The translations under genes were made by a program, and so were the position numbers. A DNA stretch of 64,000 nt from Symsagittifera roscoffensis (Eukaryota > Xenacoelomorpha > Acoela > Convolutidae), in contig NC_087065.1 in the NCBI RefSeq assembly GCF_963678635.1, positions 69,134,956 to 69,198,955 of the forward strand, read 5' to 3'. The notes below the pieces were generated by a model that worked only from the letters and a program-made list of their open reading frames with translations, was not told the DNA's origin and did no database searches. This document shows positions 52,067 through 63,955 of this stretch, one piece after another; the stretch's first letter is position 1, and every line of letters begins with the position of its first letter.

Positions 52067-52400
52067 GAGCATATTCGGTTCAGGCATGGTCATGTATCCT
52101 GCAGATGTGAGCATGTTTAGTTCAGGTATGATCATGTATCCTGCAGGTGTGAGCATGTTTAGTTCAGGCATGGTCATGTATCCTGCAGGTGTGAGCATGT
52201 TTAGTTCAGGCATGGTCATGTATCCTGCAGGTGTGAGCATGTTTAGTTCAGGCATGGTCATGTATCCTGCAGATGTGAGCATGTTTAGTTCAGGTATGAT
52301 CATGTATCCGGCAGGTGTGAGCATGTTCAGTTCAGGCATGATCATGCATGCTGCAGGTGTGAGCATATCTTCAGTTAGCACACCTGATGCAGGTCTGATG
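52067..52400. repeat. 42-bp minisatellite, about eight units
   Basis: Unit core GGTCATGTATCCTGCAGGTG followed by TGAGCATGTTTAGTTCAGGC, 42 bases, so the frame is kept at 14 codons per unit. Both strands are therefore open: 119 codons on + (MVMYPAGVSMFSSG repeats) and 135 on minus. The last units are diverged. Related single motifs occur at 50710-50800. Confidence 0.9.
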
Positions 52401-52559
52401 CAGGTATGTGCATGCCGAATATAGACATGCTGCACATCTGTAACAGACATGAATTTTGCATGATTTTACAATGATCAGATATGATTATGGCCAAAAAGTT
52501 CGGTACGGGTAGTAGTTTCACTAGATGATAGTAGTTCATTTGAAATTTCAAGAAACTGA

Positions 52560-54460
52560 GCATGACTGAAATCTACCTTCTGGAAAAATTTCTTGGTTTT
52601 CTCTATTTTTTTTTCTCAAAAACTACTCTACCTATTTCAAAGAACGGTTACCAATGAAGCTACTGCCCACACCCTTGTGTTCCTGAATACTCGCAAATTC
52701 ACTTAGTCTCCTTTTTCCTCGCATTACTTTATACAGTCCTCAAAACAGTCTGTGAGAGGAATTGTTTAACCCAATGTTTTATGTTTTTTCATTTCTCAAA
52801 AAACCGACCTCCAAAATCTGAGATTTTGGAATAATTCAAACTTATAACTAATGTGAAGCTTTTTTTCATGAGTAGCTATGACCACATTCTCTACGCAAAA
52901 ACTGATGACCCTCGGAAAAGTTTTTTTTTACTTGTTGACCGTTTTTGGTAGCTTTAAAATCAAAAACCAGCATGCTAGGTCTGATGTCTCAATTCTAATC
53001 AAAGCAACGCTGCGTAAAATGTTTCTGCTACATTATAGGTTTTTTTCTATAAAGGTCAAATTTTTGAAATCTTAACAATTTTTTGGAAATTTTTTGGCTT
53101 TTCTTCTAATATTACCTGCCAATTTTCAAAGTAATCGTTCAATCAAAAGGTTAAGTTGGTGCGTTTTTTTCTGGAGATAAAAAGTTATAGCGCTCGGAAA
53201 AACCAAAACTGTTCAATTTTGGGCTCGTTTTTGAGAACGTTTTTGTCTTTTGAATTTTTTCTTGACTTTTTTCAAAAACTGCCCTACCAAATTAGAGAAT
53301 AAAGGATCAATGAAAACAGTCTATGAGATTTTTTTTGCAGAAGTCTTGTTTCCTTTTTTGTGGCTGAAAAAAAGTTGTTTTATGAAAACCCAGTTTCTGA
53401 AATTTTCAATGCTTTTGCAATTTTGAAATCTTTTTCAAACTTCTCGAACCTTATCGAATCTGAAACTAAAAATTCTATCGAAAGAAATTTCAGAAGTGAA
53501 GTGGCACCGCATCTACGGCTGTAATGAAAAAACCAGATTTTCTGTAAACTATTTTTTGACTAGGTATTTTAAAAAACATAATTTCGTTGAATAGTTAGCT
53601 TTTACAACTTCCTAGATAAAAAAAAAGTAGATAGAGAAATTGAGTAGGGCGTATAGTCAGATGGTTTTGCTAATTTTATTCATTACTCATGTGATAAAAG
53701 CTGAAAAAATTGGAAATTTCACACTAATTATTTTTAAAATAAAGAAAAAACTTTAAAATATTGATTTTTAATAGGCTTTGTGTTGTGAGGGCGAAATACA
53801 AATCGACTATATTGGCAACATTTTACACCACAAAAACCCGTAACAATTGTTTCTTTTCACTTTCCTTAGATGCGGGAACCATAAAACTTTCAAGGTGTCT
53901 TCTCATTTGGCTTAGATGCAAGCTAAGGTTCAATTCTCGGCCTAACTAAAATGCTTCGATATACCAAGAATTTAAGTTTTTTTAAAGAAAATTTTGACAT
54001 TTTTATCGGTTAAATTTTTACTTTAACTCAGATTTGAGACATTTTCAGCATAATTGAAAGTTGTTCTTTAATTTGTAAGTTTATCAACTCTGATTTTGTT
54101 TAATTTTTCATTTTTTGCTTTGATGGGGTTGGTTTATGCGAAATCAATTAACTGCCGGTTTGATTGTTTTACCATAAATCTTGAAAAATGCTTATGTTTT
54201 CGTATATTTTTCAAAAGAAAGATTTTATTGATCAGAAAATTACTTCAAGTTTTAGCATCTTCAGAGGAATCAAAAACTATTTTTTGACATTATTTCTCCA
54301 ATAATGTTAGTCTTATGAAGAAAATGTCAATCATAAGGAAATCCTAATAGTCAGAAAACTTGAATGTGATATCTTTTTCTCCGATGTTCGGTTTTGTTGA
54401 GTTGTTCATTAATACTTCTCCCACTGTCTGTTGTCTATGTTATGTTATCGTATACACTTT
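52560..54460. other. AT-rich stretch without a recognised gene
   Basis: No exon, repeat array or element end is recognised except the tRNA-like segment at 53872-53945. Confidence 0.4.
53872..53945 (+). ncRNA. tRNA-like segment
   Basis: AAGGTTCAATTCTCGGCC at about 53925-53942 fits a box B within a T-arm-like stem. A box A is less clear (TCAAGGTGTC at about 53890). It may be a SINE head or a decayed tRNA; I cannot fold a full cloverleaf. Confidence 0.35.
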
Positions 54461-54463
54461 AAG

Positions 54464-54723
54464 CAGTAGCGTGCCGAGGGAGGGGGGTTGCCAAAAATTT
54501 CTGAACGTTCCCTCCCTTTGTATAATTTTTTTTTGGCTGGCCAACGTCAAAAAATTTACTGAAGGCGCTTTTTGCGCCAATATCACTAAATTTCGGAGAG
54601 TTCGGATAATCAAATTGGCCTGCTTAAAAAAAGGTGGACAAAATTTTCAATTTAATTTTTCTTTGAAAAATCACTCCTCCCCCCCCCCTCCACTAGCAAA
54701 ATTTCTGCGCACGCCAGTGACTG
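54464..54723. mobile_element. hAT-type MITE next to element B
   Basis: Starts CAGTAGCGTGCCGAGGGAGG and ends GCGCACGCCAGTGACTG, imperfect inverted repeats. It shares TTTGGCTGGCC, GGCGC..TTTGCGCCAAT and CGGAGAG blocks with 49003-49381. The 3' end abuts element B, and a second diverged copy of the same 3' end lies on the far side of B (61014-61060). Confidence 0.6.
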
Positions 54724-55150
54724 TGTTGAAAACGATAACGTAATAAGGTTATCTTAATTAACAACCGTTTCTAATAAGATCATAAGCGACAACTGAAATA
54801 GGAGATTACCGAAGGTGGCAAACGCTCCGAAGCTTAGTACCTGTCAACTAAGTCTAGCACCGGTGTAAGAGAATGGTTGAATGACAGATAGAATAATGAA
54901 CATAAACTAAACGAGAAGTGAACTAGTTAAATCACTATGACATTTTCCCTCTTGTGAAAATGAAATTGTATTGGTACAAGGAATGATAGTTAAGTACTCA
55001 ACAGGTTTGTAATGAAAGTTTAAAGACTCAGCATGTTAATGAATAATGAGACGAAGAACTAACGTAAATAACTCAGTATGAAATTAAGGTACTCAGAATG
55101 TTTTAGGGTTATTTAAAATACTCAGTTTAAAGTTTTGACTGATTCAGTCA
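54724..55150 (-). repeat. 3' LTR of element B
   Basis: Starts (+ strand) TGTTGAAAACG. The far edge is inferred at ..GATTCAGTCA, next to a minus-strand purine tract GCGAGAGGAC. The first 230 bases match 60782-61013. Confidence 0.65.
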
Positions 55151-55796
55151 GTCCTCTCGCTCAACTTCTCCGCTCTTTGCTTTTAGTTTAATTTCATTTT
55201 CGTCCTCTACTTTTTCTCTCCTTTTTTTCGAAATGTGGTCAATCATGACACCCCCCATTTTGGTTACTGCGGTACGCTTCCTTCCACTCCTGCGTGACGT
55301 TGTTGCTTCGATACTACTATTCAAGTCCTGGCTTGAATAGGAGACCAACCGCTTCTTTTTCTCTCGTTTCGCTGCCGTTCCTCCGGATTTTTTTCCCTTC
55401 AGATTTTCCACCGCCGCTCGTATATAGCACCACTGGTGCCGTTTCAATTCCGATTTTTTCGTCGTTCGCTCGCTCCATTGCTTTTTCTCCGCCATTTGCT
55501 CGCTCCGTAGCTCCGCTGTTGGATCGCTCCGCCATCAACGTTTCTGCTTCTTCAATCCGCCTGCTCGCCTCGTTAGATTTTTCTTGCGTTTCGTTCGCTC
55601 ACTCCGGTTGTTGTTGTTCCGCCTCCGAGTTTCCGTCCCCCTCTGTTCGAGATGCTGGTATGATCCCCGTTGCCGTTCTCCGCGTTATGAGCGGTTGATA
55701 GTCCTCGTCATCCGAATTCGTGTCATTCGTCTGCTCGAAACGTCTCCCCTGCACGGCTGGGTAATTCGGGCCCTTGGCGGCCAATTTTTTCCTCAA
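55148..55796 (-). pseudogene. Pol C-terminal tail of element B
   Basis: Charged, E/K/R-rich readings in two frames (55148-55495 and 55317-55796), including SRRSGRKRTAVTKMGGVMID, comparable to the RRSSR..K...RFGDP motif at the pol end of A. Confidence 0.5.
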
Positions 55797-56084
55797 GTCC
55801 TGTGGCGTTGGTGGTTTCGAGACATTTTTCCTCGACTGCTTGGAGACTGTCGCCGGCGATTACTTAACCGCAACCCCAGATTTCCTAAGCAGATGCCCAT
55901 TACTCATCGTTAACGTATGTTTGCGTTCCGCGATTATACATTTTTTTAAACAATTTATACCTTTTAGTGTTTTTATCGCCCGTTCGATGGCACACTGACA
56001 CCGATGGCGACACTTATGGCCCCTCTGTTTCGCCCATAGTCCTTGCCGTCGGCTCGTCCTGTTGATTGGTGGCTTGCTGATCCG

Positions 56085-57355
56085 TTAACAGAGAGGGTGG
56101 TTTCGCCTATTGCCATACTCAGAGTCCGATCTAGCTCCCCAATTTGTATCCGCCGGGCTTGGCATGCCTTGTACTGTTGAATCTCGTTCGTCTAAACAAA
56201 TAGATTTAGATTTAGTTAGGTTCGACCAGTTCATACTTTTTAATGAGGGCTTCTTGGTGAGGTTTCTTAGCACCGTATTAGCCCCCCGACCGTGGTCAGC
56301 TTTAAATGGCGTTATTTTAAGAGTGGCGTTGTATGCAAATCGTAACGCTTCGAGGGCACTTTCAAGCATTTTATCCAAGGGTTCCGCTGGTTCTTCTCGT
56401 GAGTACGTAAGGATTGAATTCTTCAAGCTACCAATTGTCCGTTCTACACACCCTGTCGCGCGGTGATTGTTCACTCGGGATTGTACTATTTCGATTCCTT
56501 CGCCGTTACAAAACCCTTTTACGTCCCTTGACATGAAGTTAGTACCCTGATCCACGTGAATTTTTCTTGGAACACCGTGGTTGTTGATATATGCCTTGAG
56601 AAATTTTAAAATTTTGTCCGCGCGGTTATTTCCGCAAACCATTGCAGACGGCCACCGGGAGAACCGGTCGACGGCTACGATGACTTACTTTTTCGATTCA
56701 TTTAAATAATTTATCGGTTCCCAAAAATATCTAATTGCACCGATTCGTTTGGTTCTTTTGGTTCTGGAATGGTTCCTAAATCTCCTTTACTACACATATC
56801 TGTAAGATTCTTACCAGTCGCCGTGCACTCTCTGCAATTCTCTGCCTTCGCCTCAATGTTTCTGTGAATATACGGAAACCAAATGTCCTTAGCTGCCGTA
56901 AACATGTTGGATCTCTCGTGATGGTAGTAGTGAAGTCTATTGTTTATGGCCTTGTGTAGACTTTTCGGTATAACTTGTTTGTCGTCCATCCATAAAACAT
57001 TGTCGCGTACGTGAAAGTCTTTGACAAATTGAGAGTAGTAACGATTCGTTCTGTGCACCTTTTGCTGTATTTCTAGATGTTTTGTCGTCACCATCTGATA
57101 AATCGCTTCAAGTTGCGGATCTGAGGCATATTGAGAGTCAATGAACCTCAGGTTAAACAATTCGGGAAGGGCAGTATTCTTCTGTAATATTTTGCAATTC
57201 CTTGGCACTATTGACATTATACAAGATGTTGGGTCCTCCGCCGGAAAAGATTCCCCTGGAAACGCCAAAGGTATTGAAAGTATGGTGTTCGTCTTTGTAT
57301 TTCTTGTTTCCGTTGTGATTGCTTCTAATTTTGGGTTTGCGTTCAGCTCCTCCAC
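56085..57355 (-). pseudogene. Integrase of element B
   Basis: 56711-57355 includes the zinc-binding part (LHYYHHERSNMFTAAKDIWF, then CRECTATG). 56085-56642 holds the core with KIHVDQGTNFMSRDVKGFC and TGCVERTIGSLKNS, that is, the second Asp and the Glu of DDE. The segment with the first Asp (..VQLDIFGN) ends in a break at about 56700. Confidence 0.7.
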
Positions 57356-57868
57356 TTCATCGCCGCTCTCGCTTGAATTTATGTTCGGATGTCGCTCTAG
57401 AATCGTTCCATTTTTCGAAAAGTTTTCTCTATCTCCTCGTGTTCTCCGGTAATAATTGAATTAAAACTAATAATTTCCTTGCCGCCGTCAGTTAAGTTAG
57501 TAATCGCTCCAACTTTTTTTAGATTTCTTTCGCTTGTCCGTCGGTAGTCATTACTTGTGTGATTTTCATTGGCTGAATTAATTTTGCATGTTCGCTGGCC
57601 CTTTAGTACTTACTGCTTTCCTATTGGACGAAACATGATTAACTGAGGCTTTGGCCTTAATTAATTCCGGTCCTCCGGATGAGCGTGTGTTCATTACTCC
57701 GAAGGTTCGGATGATTGAGTTTATTTTCGCTACCGTAGTAAACATGCTGTCATACTTTGAAATGGGCTCGGCTAAGTCGCTAGGGTTTCGAGACAAATAA
57801 TCTGCCAGGCCTATCTTTGCCCCTGGCTTATGTTCGACACAAAAATCAAACGGAATCAGTCTATCTAA

Positions 57869-59239
57869 TCAACGTGTTAAACGACTGAACACCGTTTTGT
57901 TTTTCTTGCTTTTCTTTTGTAAAAATGATACAATAGCTTTATGGTCAGTAATTATTGTAAAAGGACGCCCCAAAACGTAATTCCGGAAACACTCTGCCCC
58001 CCAAACAACCGCTAACATTTCTAGCGCGTTAGTCAAATATCGTTTTTCAGCGTCGTTGAGATATCGCGATGCAAATGAAGTTGGACGCCAACCGTCCGTT
58101 CCGAGTTGCTCTAACACTGCACCCAACCCATTGTGGCTTGCGTCACATACGATTCGCATATCTTTGTGGACATCGAAGTGTTTCAGCTCTACGATATTCG
58201 CAACCTGGTTTTTCAAGTTATCAAATGACGCCTGACATTCGGGTGTCCCTACGTATTCATTTTTCCGGCTTAATAACGGGCGTAGCGGCGCCGACGGTTC
58301 TGCTAGCGCCGGCATATACTTATGCAGGCTGTGGATTGATCCCATAGAGGATTTAAGCTGCGATAACATACGCGGTGGGTTAAGTTCTTCAATTGGGGCT
58401 GTTTTCCGGATTAATAGGGTTATTCCTGTTGATGTGGTTCTATGTCCGAGCCATTCGCATTCCCGTTGCGCAAATTTACATTTAGACAATTTTAATGCCA
58501 TATTTTCCTTGTCTAGTTTTTTCAATATTTTTTCCACCGTCGAGATGTGTTCAATTTCCTATCCCTTAGTTTTGATGAGTATATCGTCAAAAAATGCGTG
58601 TGTCTGTGGAAGTTCCGATAGTATGGAATCCATCACCCTTTGGAATTCCGCCGGCATAAATGTTAGACCATAAAACCCGTTTTTAAATCGATACGTATCC
58701 GTCAATCTTCCCCCAACCAGTGAAAAATTACATTTTACGCTAGTTTCTGGCCTGAGTGGTAATTGTCCGTACGCGTATCTTAAGTCCATTGTAGAAAAAC
58801 AAATATCCCCAGATTTCATTTTGCTAATCGTTTGGCCGACCGTATCCATCAATTCTTCGATATTGGGCCTTTGATACTTATTTTTCTGGACTTGTTTGCT
58901 TAATTCCCGGGTCTCCAATGCTAACTTTACTGACCCATCCATCTTTACCGTAATCACTATTGAGGAGACAAAATATCGGTCCGAACAATCAACTAGCTTT
59001 TCAATATGTCCTTGTTGTAAAAATTTGTCTATTTCGCGGTCCACTTTTTCTTGCAACGTTATTGGTACACGCCTACCCTTCTGTTGGATAGTTACCAGAG
59101 TTTTAAAAAACTCCTCCTGTACTTTATAATTTCGTATTTTATCGACCCTTGTAAAACTAAAATAATCCTGCCATTGATCCAGGTTGTTTTCTCCCTCGGC
59201 ATATTCTCCCTCGGCGCGGTCTCCATGGATCTCCATCAA
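57869..59239 (-). pseudogene. RT and start of RNase H of element B
   Basis: 58559-59239 has TVKMDGSVKLALETREL, CFSTMDLRYAYGQLPL, FYGLTFMPAEFQRVMD and AFFDDILIKTKG (FFDD in place of the usual xxDD). A stop and shift at about 58550 separate 57869-58537, with [34 protein letters not shown] and YLTNALEMLAVVWGAECF, then TIITDHKAI. It stops at TGA in place of a Trp codon (..SRLTR*LDRL). Confidence 0.75.
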
Positions 59240-59242
59240 CCG

Positions 59243-59611
59243 CTACCCCGGTGTCCTTTGAAGTAGCTGTAGTCGCAACTCTGGCACAAGATTTTGGTCA
59301 ATTATTGAAGGGCGGTTCCCTCGAATCATTTTGATAGTTGCTATCGTCTCCCATCCGTTTGATCTTAATTGCACTTGCATCGTTTCCAATAAACTCAGCG
59401 GTTTGTTGCCATAATCCCGAAAAACTTGATCCTCGTTCCCAATAAACTCAGCGGATTGCTGCCATAATCCCGAAAAACCTGGTGCTAATTCCTTCAGATG
59501 TACTCCGTTGGTGCCTAATGTTTTTCTTAACTCCCCAATCGTAAAGATTGATATTGGTGACCCGCTGTCAAGCCATACGCTCGTCCTTTTCCCATTTATC
59601 GCAATAGGCAA
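59243..59611 (-). pseudogene. Protease of element B
   Basis: TSVWLDSGSPISIFTIGELR holds the retropepsin D-S-G active site, and LRSNGWETIATIKMI..IIDQNL is the C-terminal part. An internal repeat (NEDQVFRDYGNKPLSLLETM after a similar EFIG..FRDYG unit) suggests a local duplication at 59390-59470. Confidence 0.65.
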
Positions 59612-59929
59612 TTAAGCGCCTGCTACTTTTAATTCGGTCCTGTTCTTTGATCTGATCGACATGACTAAATAATCCTCCAAACTGTCCGAGTCCCAAGAAT
59701 GATGCTGTTTAGGGGGCGCTGGGGTATTTACCTATCCCACCGAACTTGCTTGTCCATCTTCGATGTCTTCATGCTCGTATTGGTACCGATCATCCTTGTC
59801 CCTGAATCGTCCCCACTGACTGACATCCCCGGTTATTTCGTTTTGCTCGGCACGTGCGCTCAAAATGGCCCACCTATTTACAAAAATTGCATGTTGCTCT
59901 TTTCGCGGCACATTCGTTCAGATGATCCC

Positions 59930-60782
59930 CGGTGAAATTGGGCTTGTCACAATTGTAACACTTACGTTCGCTTACATTTTTCCCTCCCCGAAAGTGTCCT
60001 CTTCCTTGTGGCTACCCTCGTCCGCGCCCTCGGTTGTTCCGGTATCCCCCTCGGATTACGCCCTCCGATTCCAATCTTATCTGAAGTCTTCCAGCCATCG
60101 GTTCACTTGATACTCCGGTGCCTCCTGTGGTCGCCACGTATGTTCTTTCGTATTTATCTCCCCTTTTATACGATAACGCGATCCAATACGCCTCTTCCGG
60201 CGTTTTTGTTGCGCGACATAGCTTGTTTTGGGCCTCGCTGTTTGTCATTTTTACAATAAATATATCTCGCAGTATTTTGGACTCCAATGTTCCGAACGCA
60301 CACCGGGCTGCTAGCCTGCTATGCACAGAATGAAACTGTTCCAGTGACTCGCCGATACGTTGCTTGCATGACAGTAATTGAAATACCTCGTACATACCAT
60401 TCCATTCCTTCTTAAATTTTCCCTCCATCGCGTCCAACACCCTCGGATATCTTGTATTTGTCAAATCCAAATGAGGCCTCATTTTGTGCAATTCGTCCTG
60501 CCCCTTTTCCCTCAGACACAAATACAAATTTGAGTATAGTATTTGTTCAGATGCCAATCGATTCTTTCCGTCAACTTCCTCTGGCAAAGCGGTGACTTGG
60601 GCTGCAGTAAGGCTCGATGCGTAGTAATAGTTTTCGGGTTGATTGTGTGCTTTGCCACCATTTCCCATTGGAATCTGTTCAGCCAGGATTCCCACTGCAT
60701 TGGTGGCTCCGCGCATTTAGGTGGCCAAAAGGACATGATGCCTAATGAGTTTTTTCCCACCTTGGTTTGCTAGCTGCGCCAT
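59930..60782 (-). pseudogene. gag of element B
   Basis: The ATG at 60782 overlaps LTR and primer-binding site as in A and C (MAQLANQ..). A shift then gives GIMSFWPPKCAEPPMQWESW.. (60512-60760), and another gives the main part 60012-60716 with FKKEWNGMYEVFQLLSCKQR, then IGESLEQFHSVHSRLAARC. A zinc knuckle CYNCDKPNFTGDHLNEC lies at about 59940-59960. It is homologous to A gag throughout. Confidence 0.75.
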
Positions 60783-61013
60783 GTTGAAAACGATGACGTA
60801 GTAAGGTTAAATTCCAATCTTAATTAACCACCGTTTCTAATAAGATCATAAGCGACAACTGAAATAGAAGACTAACGAAGGTGGCAAATGCTCCGAGGGT
60901 TAGTACCTGTCAACTAAGTCTAGCATCGATGTAAGAGTGGTTGATTGACAGATGAACATAAACTATAATGAACATAAACAAAACGAGAAGTGAACTAGTT
61001 TAATCACTATGAC
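60782..61013 (-). repeat. 5' LTR of element B, truncated
   Basis: TGTTGAAAACGATGACGTAG.. to ..TTTAATCACTATGAC. It then switches abruptly to CTCCCCCCACCACTAGC, the 3' end of an hAT-type MITE. Confidence 0.75.
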
Positions 61014-61364
61014 CTCCCCCCACCACTAGCAAAATTTCTGCGCTTGCCACTGACTGTTAGATATGATCGAACTATTGTGATTCGAAATAAATGGATTAGT
61101 TTTTTTTCCAGCTGGGAATAATTTCAAAACTTTAAGTAACAAAAAAAACTGAATTGAAAGTTTTATGAAATTTTCTGAATAAAAAACAACAGCAAACAAG
61201 TAACTGCTTTAAGCACTTCCAATAAATGGCCCCTTAAAACTGCTTGAACTGCTTGCATTGAATAAAAACAAAGTAAATTTGAAATTTATTAATAAAATAA
61301 CACCAAGAACATGCAACTCGTTCATTTGTTAGCTTTTACAAATACTTCGAAAATACAACAAAAG

Positions 61365-61656
61365 CTATTTGCAAAATTTGGTCAATTTAACAAAAATGGC
61401 ATTGAAAATTGAGGAAAGCGCCAACATTTGTATTTTAAGGAGTTCAAGTCTGTAGGCTTTTGATTTCCGTGGGTCACTTCTGTTGATGGAACCTGCAAAA
61501 AAGTCTATCGTGACCTCGTTCTTCAGATCATCAGCTTGAGATACGAAGCGAAGGTTGATATGACTGTTGATTCTGGCGTAAGTTCCGGCGGTCGTTCCGC
61601 AATTGGGAGGAGGCGGACCATAAGAGACGATACCGCACAAGTAACGTTGGCCCATT
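61365..61656 (-). CDS. Terminal exon of a trypsin-like serine protease (S1A)
   Basis: Minus strand. The acceptor TTTTTTTTTTAG precedes A ATG GGC.. reading MGQRYLCGIVSYGPPPPNCG, then TTAGTYARINSHINL. CGIVSYG..CG....GTYARI is the end of the chymotrypsin fold (after the catalytic GDSGGP), including the Cys and the G-[VT]-Y-[AT]-[RK]-[IV] strand. The catalytic triad exons must lie to the right (upstream on this strand), but I could not find GDSGGP before 64000. After the domain the frame continues about 60 residues (VSQADDLKNEVTIDFF..) to TAG at 61365, a longer tail than usual; a donor at GCAG|GTTCCA (about 61497) could instead end this exon. Confidence 0.6.
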
Positions 61657-63837
61657 CTAAAAAAAAAACATTCTGACAACAATTATTATGACTATAATTA
61701 TCAGCTACTAGCACAAAGACGAGCTCGCTTCGTTCACAAAAAAAAGCAAGTCCAATTTTCCTAAGCAATTTCTATCCAGCAATTTTTAATTAGATCTCTT
61801 TATCGGTGTCCTACAATTTACAACCAGCTAGTTTAACACCGTATATTTCAACACCGTACATTTTAACACTATTTTACTATTAAAATAAATGCTGTATGAA
61901 CTCCTTCTCTTAACTCTTATCAAACCAAACACTTAAATTAATCCAGCAATCATATTAAAAAACTTGGTTTATTTAAGTTATACATGCTGAAATGAGGCTT
62001 CCTAAATTACTTAAGACTCTTATCGACAAGTTCGTAATTTATTTTCAATTGGATTTTTCGCTAAACCATTATGATTCTTTAAAAAACCTGCTTGTGCTAA
62101 TTCATAACAAGTTGGCGTAAAATTTCTGACAAATATAAAATTCTGGCAGTCACTTTATACTGCATTCAAGTGATGAACAAACGCAAATACAAAAAACAAA
62201 TTATAATAAATCTTCTTTTGAATTCACAGTTACATCTAAAAACAAACCAATTCTTATAGCATCCGGCCACGAAATTTATTTCAAGCGAAAAAATAAGTTT
62301 ACTGAAAATATCTCAAAAAATCAAACACATAAATTTCCAGAATCTGCCATTACAGAAAATAACTAATTGATCGAGACGCGTGGAGAATATAAGCTTGTTA
62401 TTTCAGCGGGAAAATCAGATGCCCGAAATGCCCAAAATTTTTGGTTATTTTTGGAGCAGTTCATTAAAAATATTGGCAAGGCCTTTTCATTTCATTTTGG
62501 AACGATTCATTGAAATTAATTGGCAAAGTCATTTCTCTTCAAAACTCACTCGAATTAAGATGCGCGAAATTCTGTGACTTTAAATGGCCAAAATTTTTCT
62601 CGTTTGATTCGTTGATGTTTTTTTGAGCTCCCCTTTGAAGTAAGTTTTCTTTTCTTTTTGGATTAAAATGGTGTTAAGTTATAGAAACGGTTTTAAAAAG
62701 TAGCTATGTAGCAAGGAAACAAAAAGTAGGGAGTGAAATTGTATGGTGCTAAAATGTTTATAGATAAAAAAGGGGAACCCTCTTTTTCATGTGGAAAAAT
62801 AGTTTTTGGGTTTTTCGAATGCTTGCTTCTCAGGAAGCTATAGCCCATAGTAATAATAAAATAATAGTGTAGATGTGGCTATAATTTTTTGGTACCAGGA
62901 TTTGGTATGCTTTTATAAGTCACGTCCAGATTTTTCCTTAACTGCGCTTCCGTGTGAGTTTCAGGGTTCTTGACTACCTCTGTATTTGCGCAAAACTAAA
63001 AACTTAACTAAATTTAAACCAAACTTCGCTCAAAACTAAAAATTTAGCCTAATTTCAGTTGGTACCCTATTGCTTCATTTTTGGATAAATCCAAACGTTT
63101 CATTCAACTTTCATTTTTACTCAGTTGAAGCTCGTCAACTGATCATTGCGCAGTTGATATTTGATACCGCTTAATTGTTCGCGATTAGATAGCTCAATGA
63201 TTCCATTTTTCAGTAACATAAGTTTTTAAGAGGCAGCAATTCAATTGAAGAAAAAGTTTGGTCGACGAAGATCCACGAGTTTAATTTTCTCCATCTAATA
63301 AAAAAATAAACAGCAAAATAAACGTAAAAGTTGCTGAATTTGATTTTTGCACTTTTTCTTCATGGTTGTTTTGATCCAATCTAAAACAAAAGAATCATTT
63401 CTCGCTCACGATGTTTTAGTTGAAGTGATTAGAGGTAGAATAAAAATGATTTCACATAAAGGTACAAATGAGAGGTTTATAACAGTATGGGTTTTTTGAT
63501 CAAAACTACTGTAAATTTAGTCTGAGTCCCGAAAACATTCAGATCAACTTTTCTCGATACTCAGTAACTTTTTTTCGAAAGTTCTTTTTTGCATTTTTTT
63601 TGAAATTTTTGGAACTTTTTGGAATTCATATAACGGCAAGGTATCTTTTATGTAAAATGACCTCACGCTTGACAAATGTGACTTTTTTCTCGAAATCGCA
63701 AAAGACTGAGACGAACAAAAACATAGCTAATAAAAAAAGAAGTCGGAACAATGACTTCATTATAATTGTGGTTTTTTGAATACAACAAAAACAATCCGAT
63801 AAATACGGTTATAAATTAAGACTAAAAAAGGTGGCAG
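61657..63837. other. Right-hand stretch without a recognised gene
   Basis: AT-rich sequence, probably the intron upstream of the protease exon. No motif, array or element end is recognised. Confidence 0.4.
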
Positions 63838-63955
63838 GACAATCTACCCTATTGCAAACTACCCTATACCATTCTACCCTATGCCATTATACCCTACATA
63901 CCAATCTACCCTATACCAATCTACCCTATACTAATCTGCCCTATAAACCAGTTTA
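63838..63955. repeat. CTACCCTA-type minisatellite
   Basis: About eight imperfect repeats of 14-17 bases with core CTACCCTATACCAAT. The unit length varies, so it is not a telomere array. Confidence 0.75.

Larger units (their letters stand above)
54724..61013 (-). mobile_element. Old Ty3/gypsy LTR retrotransposon B (6.3 kb)
   Basis: Minus-strand order: 5' LTR remnant (60782-61013), primer-binding site, gag, protease, RT, RNase H, integrase, pol tail, 3' LTR (54724 to about 55150). The shared LTR part is only about 90 percent identical by eye, and every ORF is broken, so the insertion is much older than A. The 5' LTR lacks the roughly 200 bases that follow CACTATGAC in the other LTR. No target-site duplication is visible. 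Confidence 0.85.
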
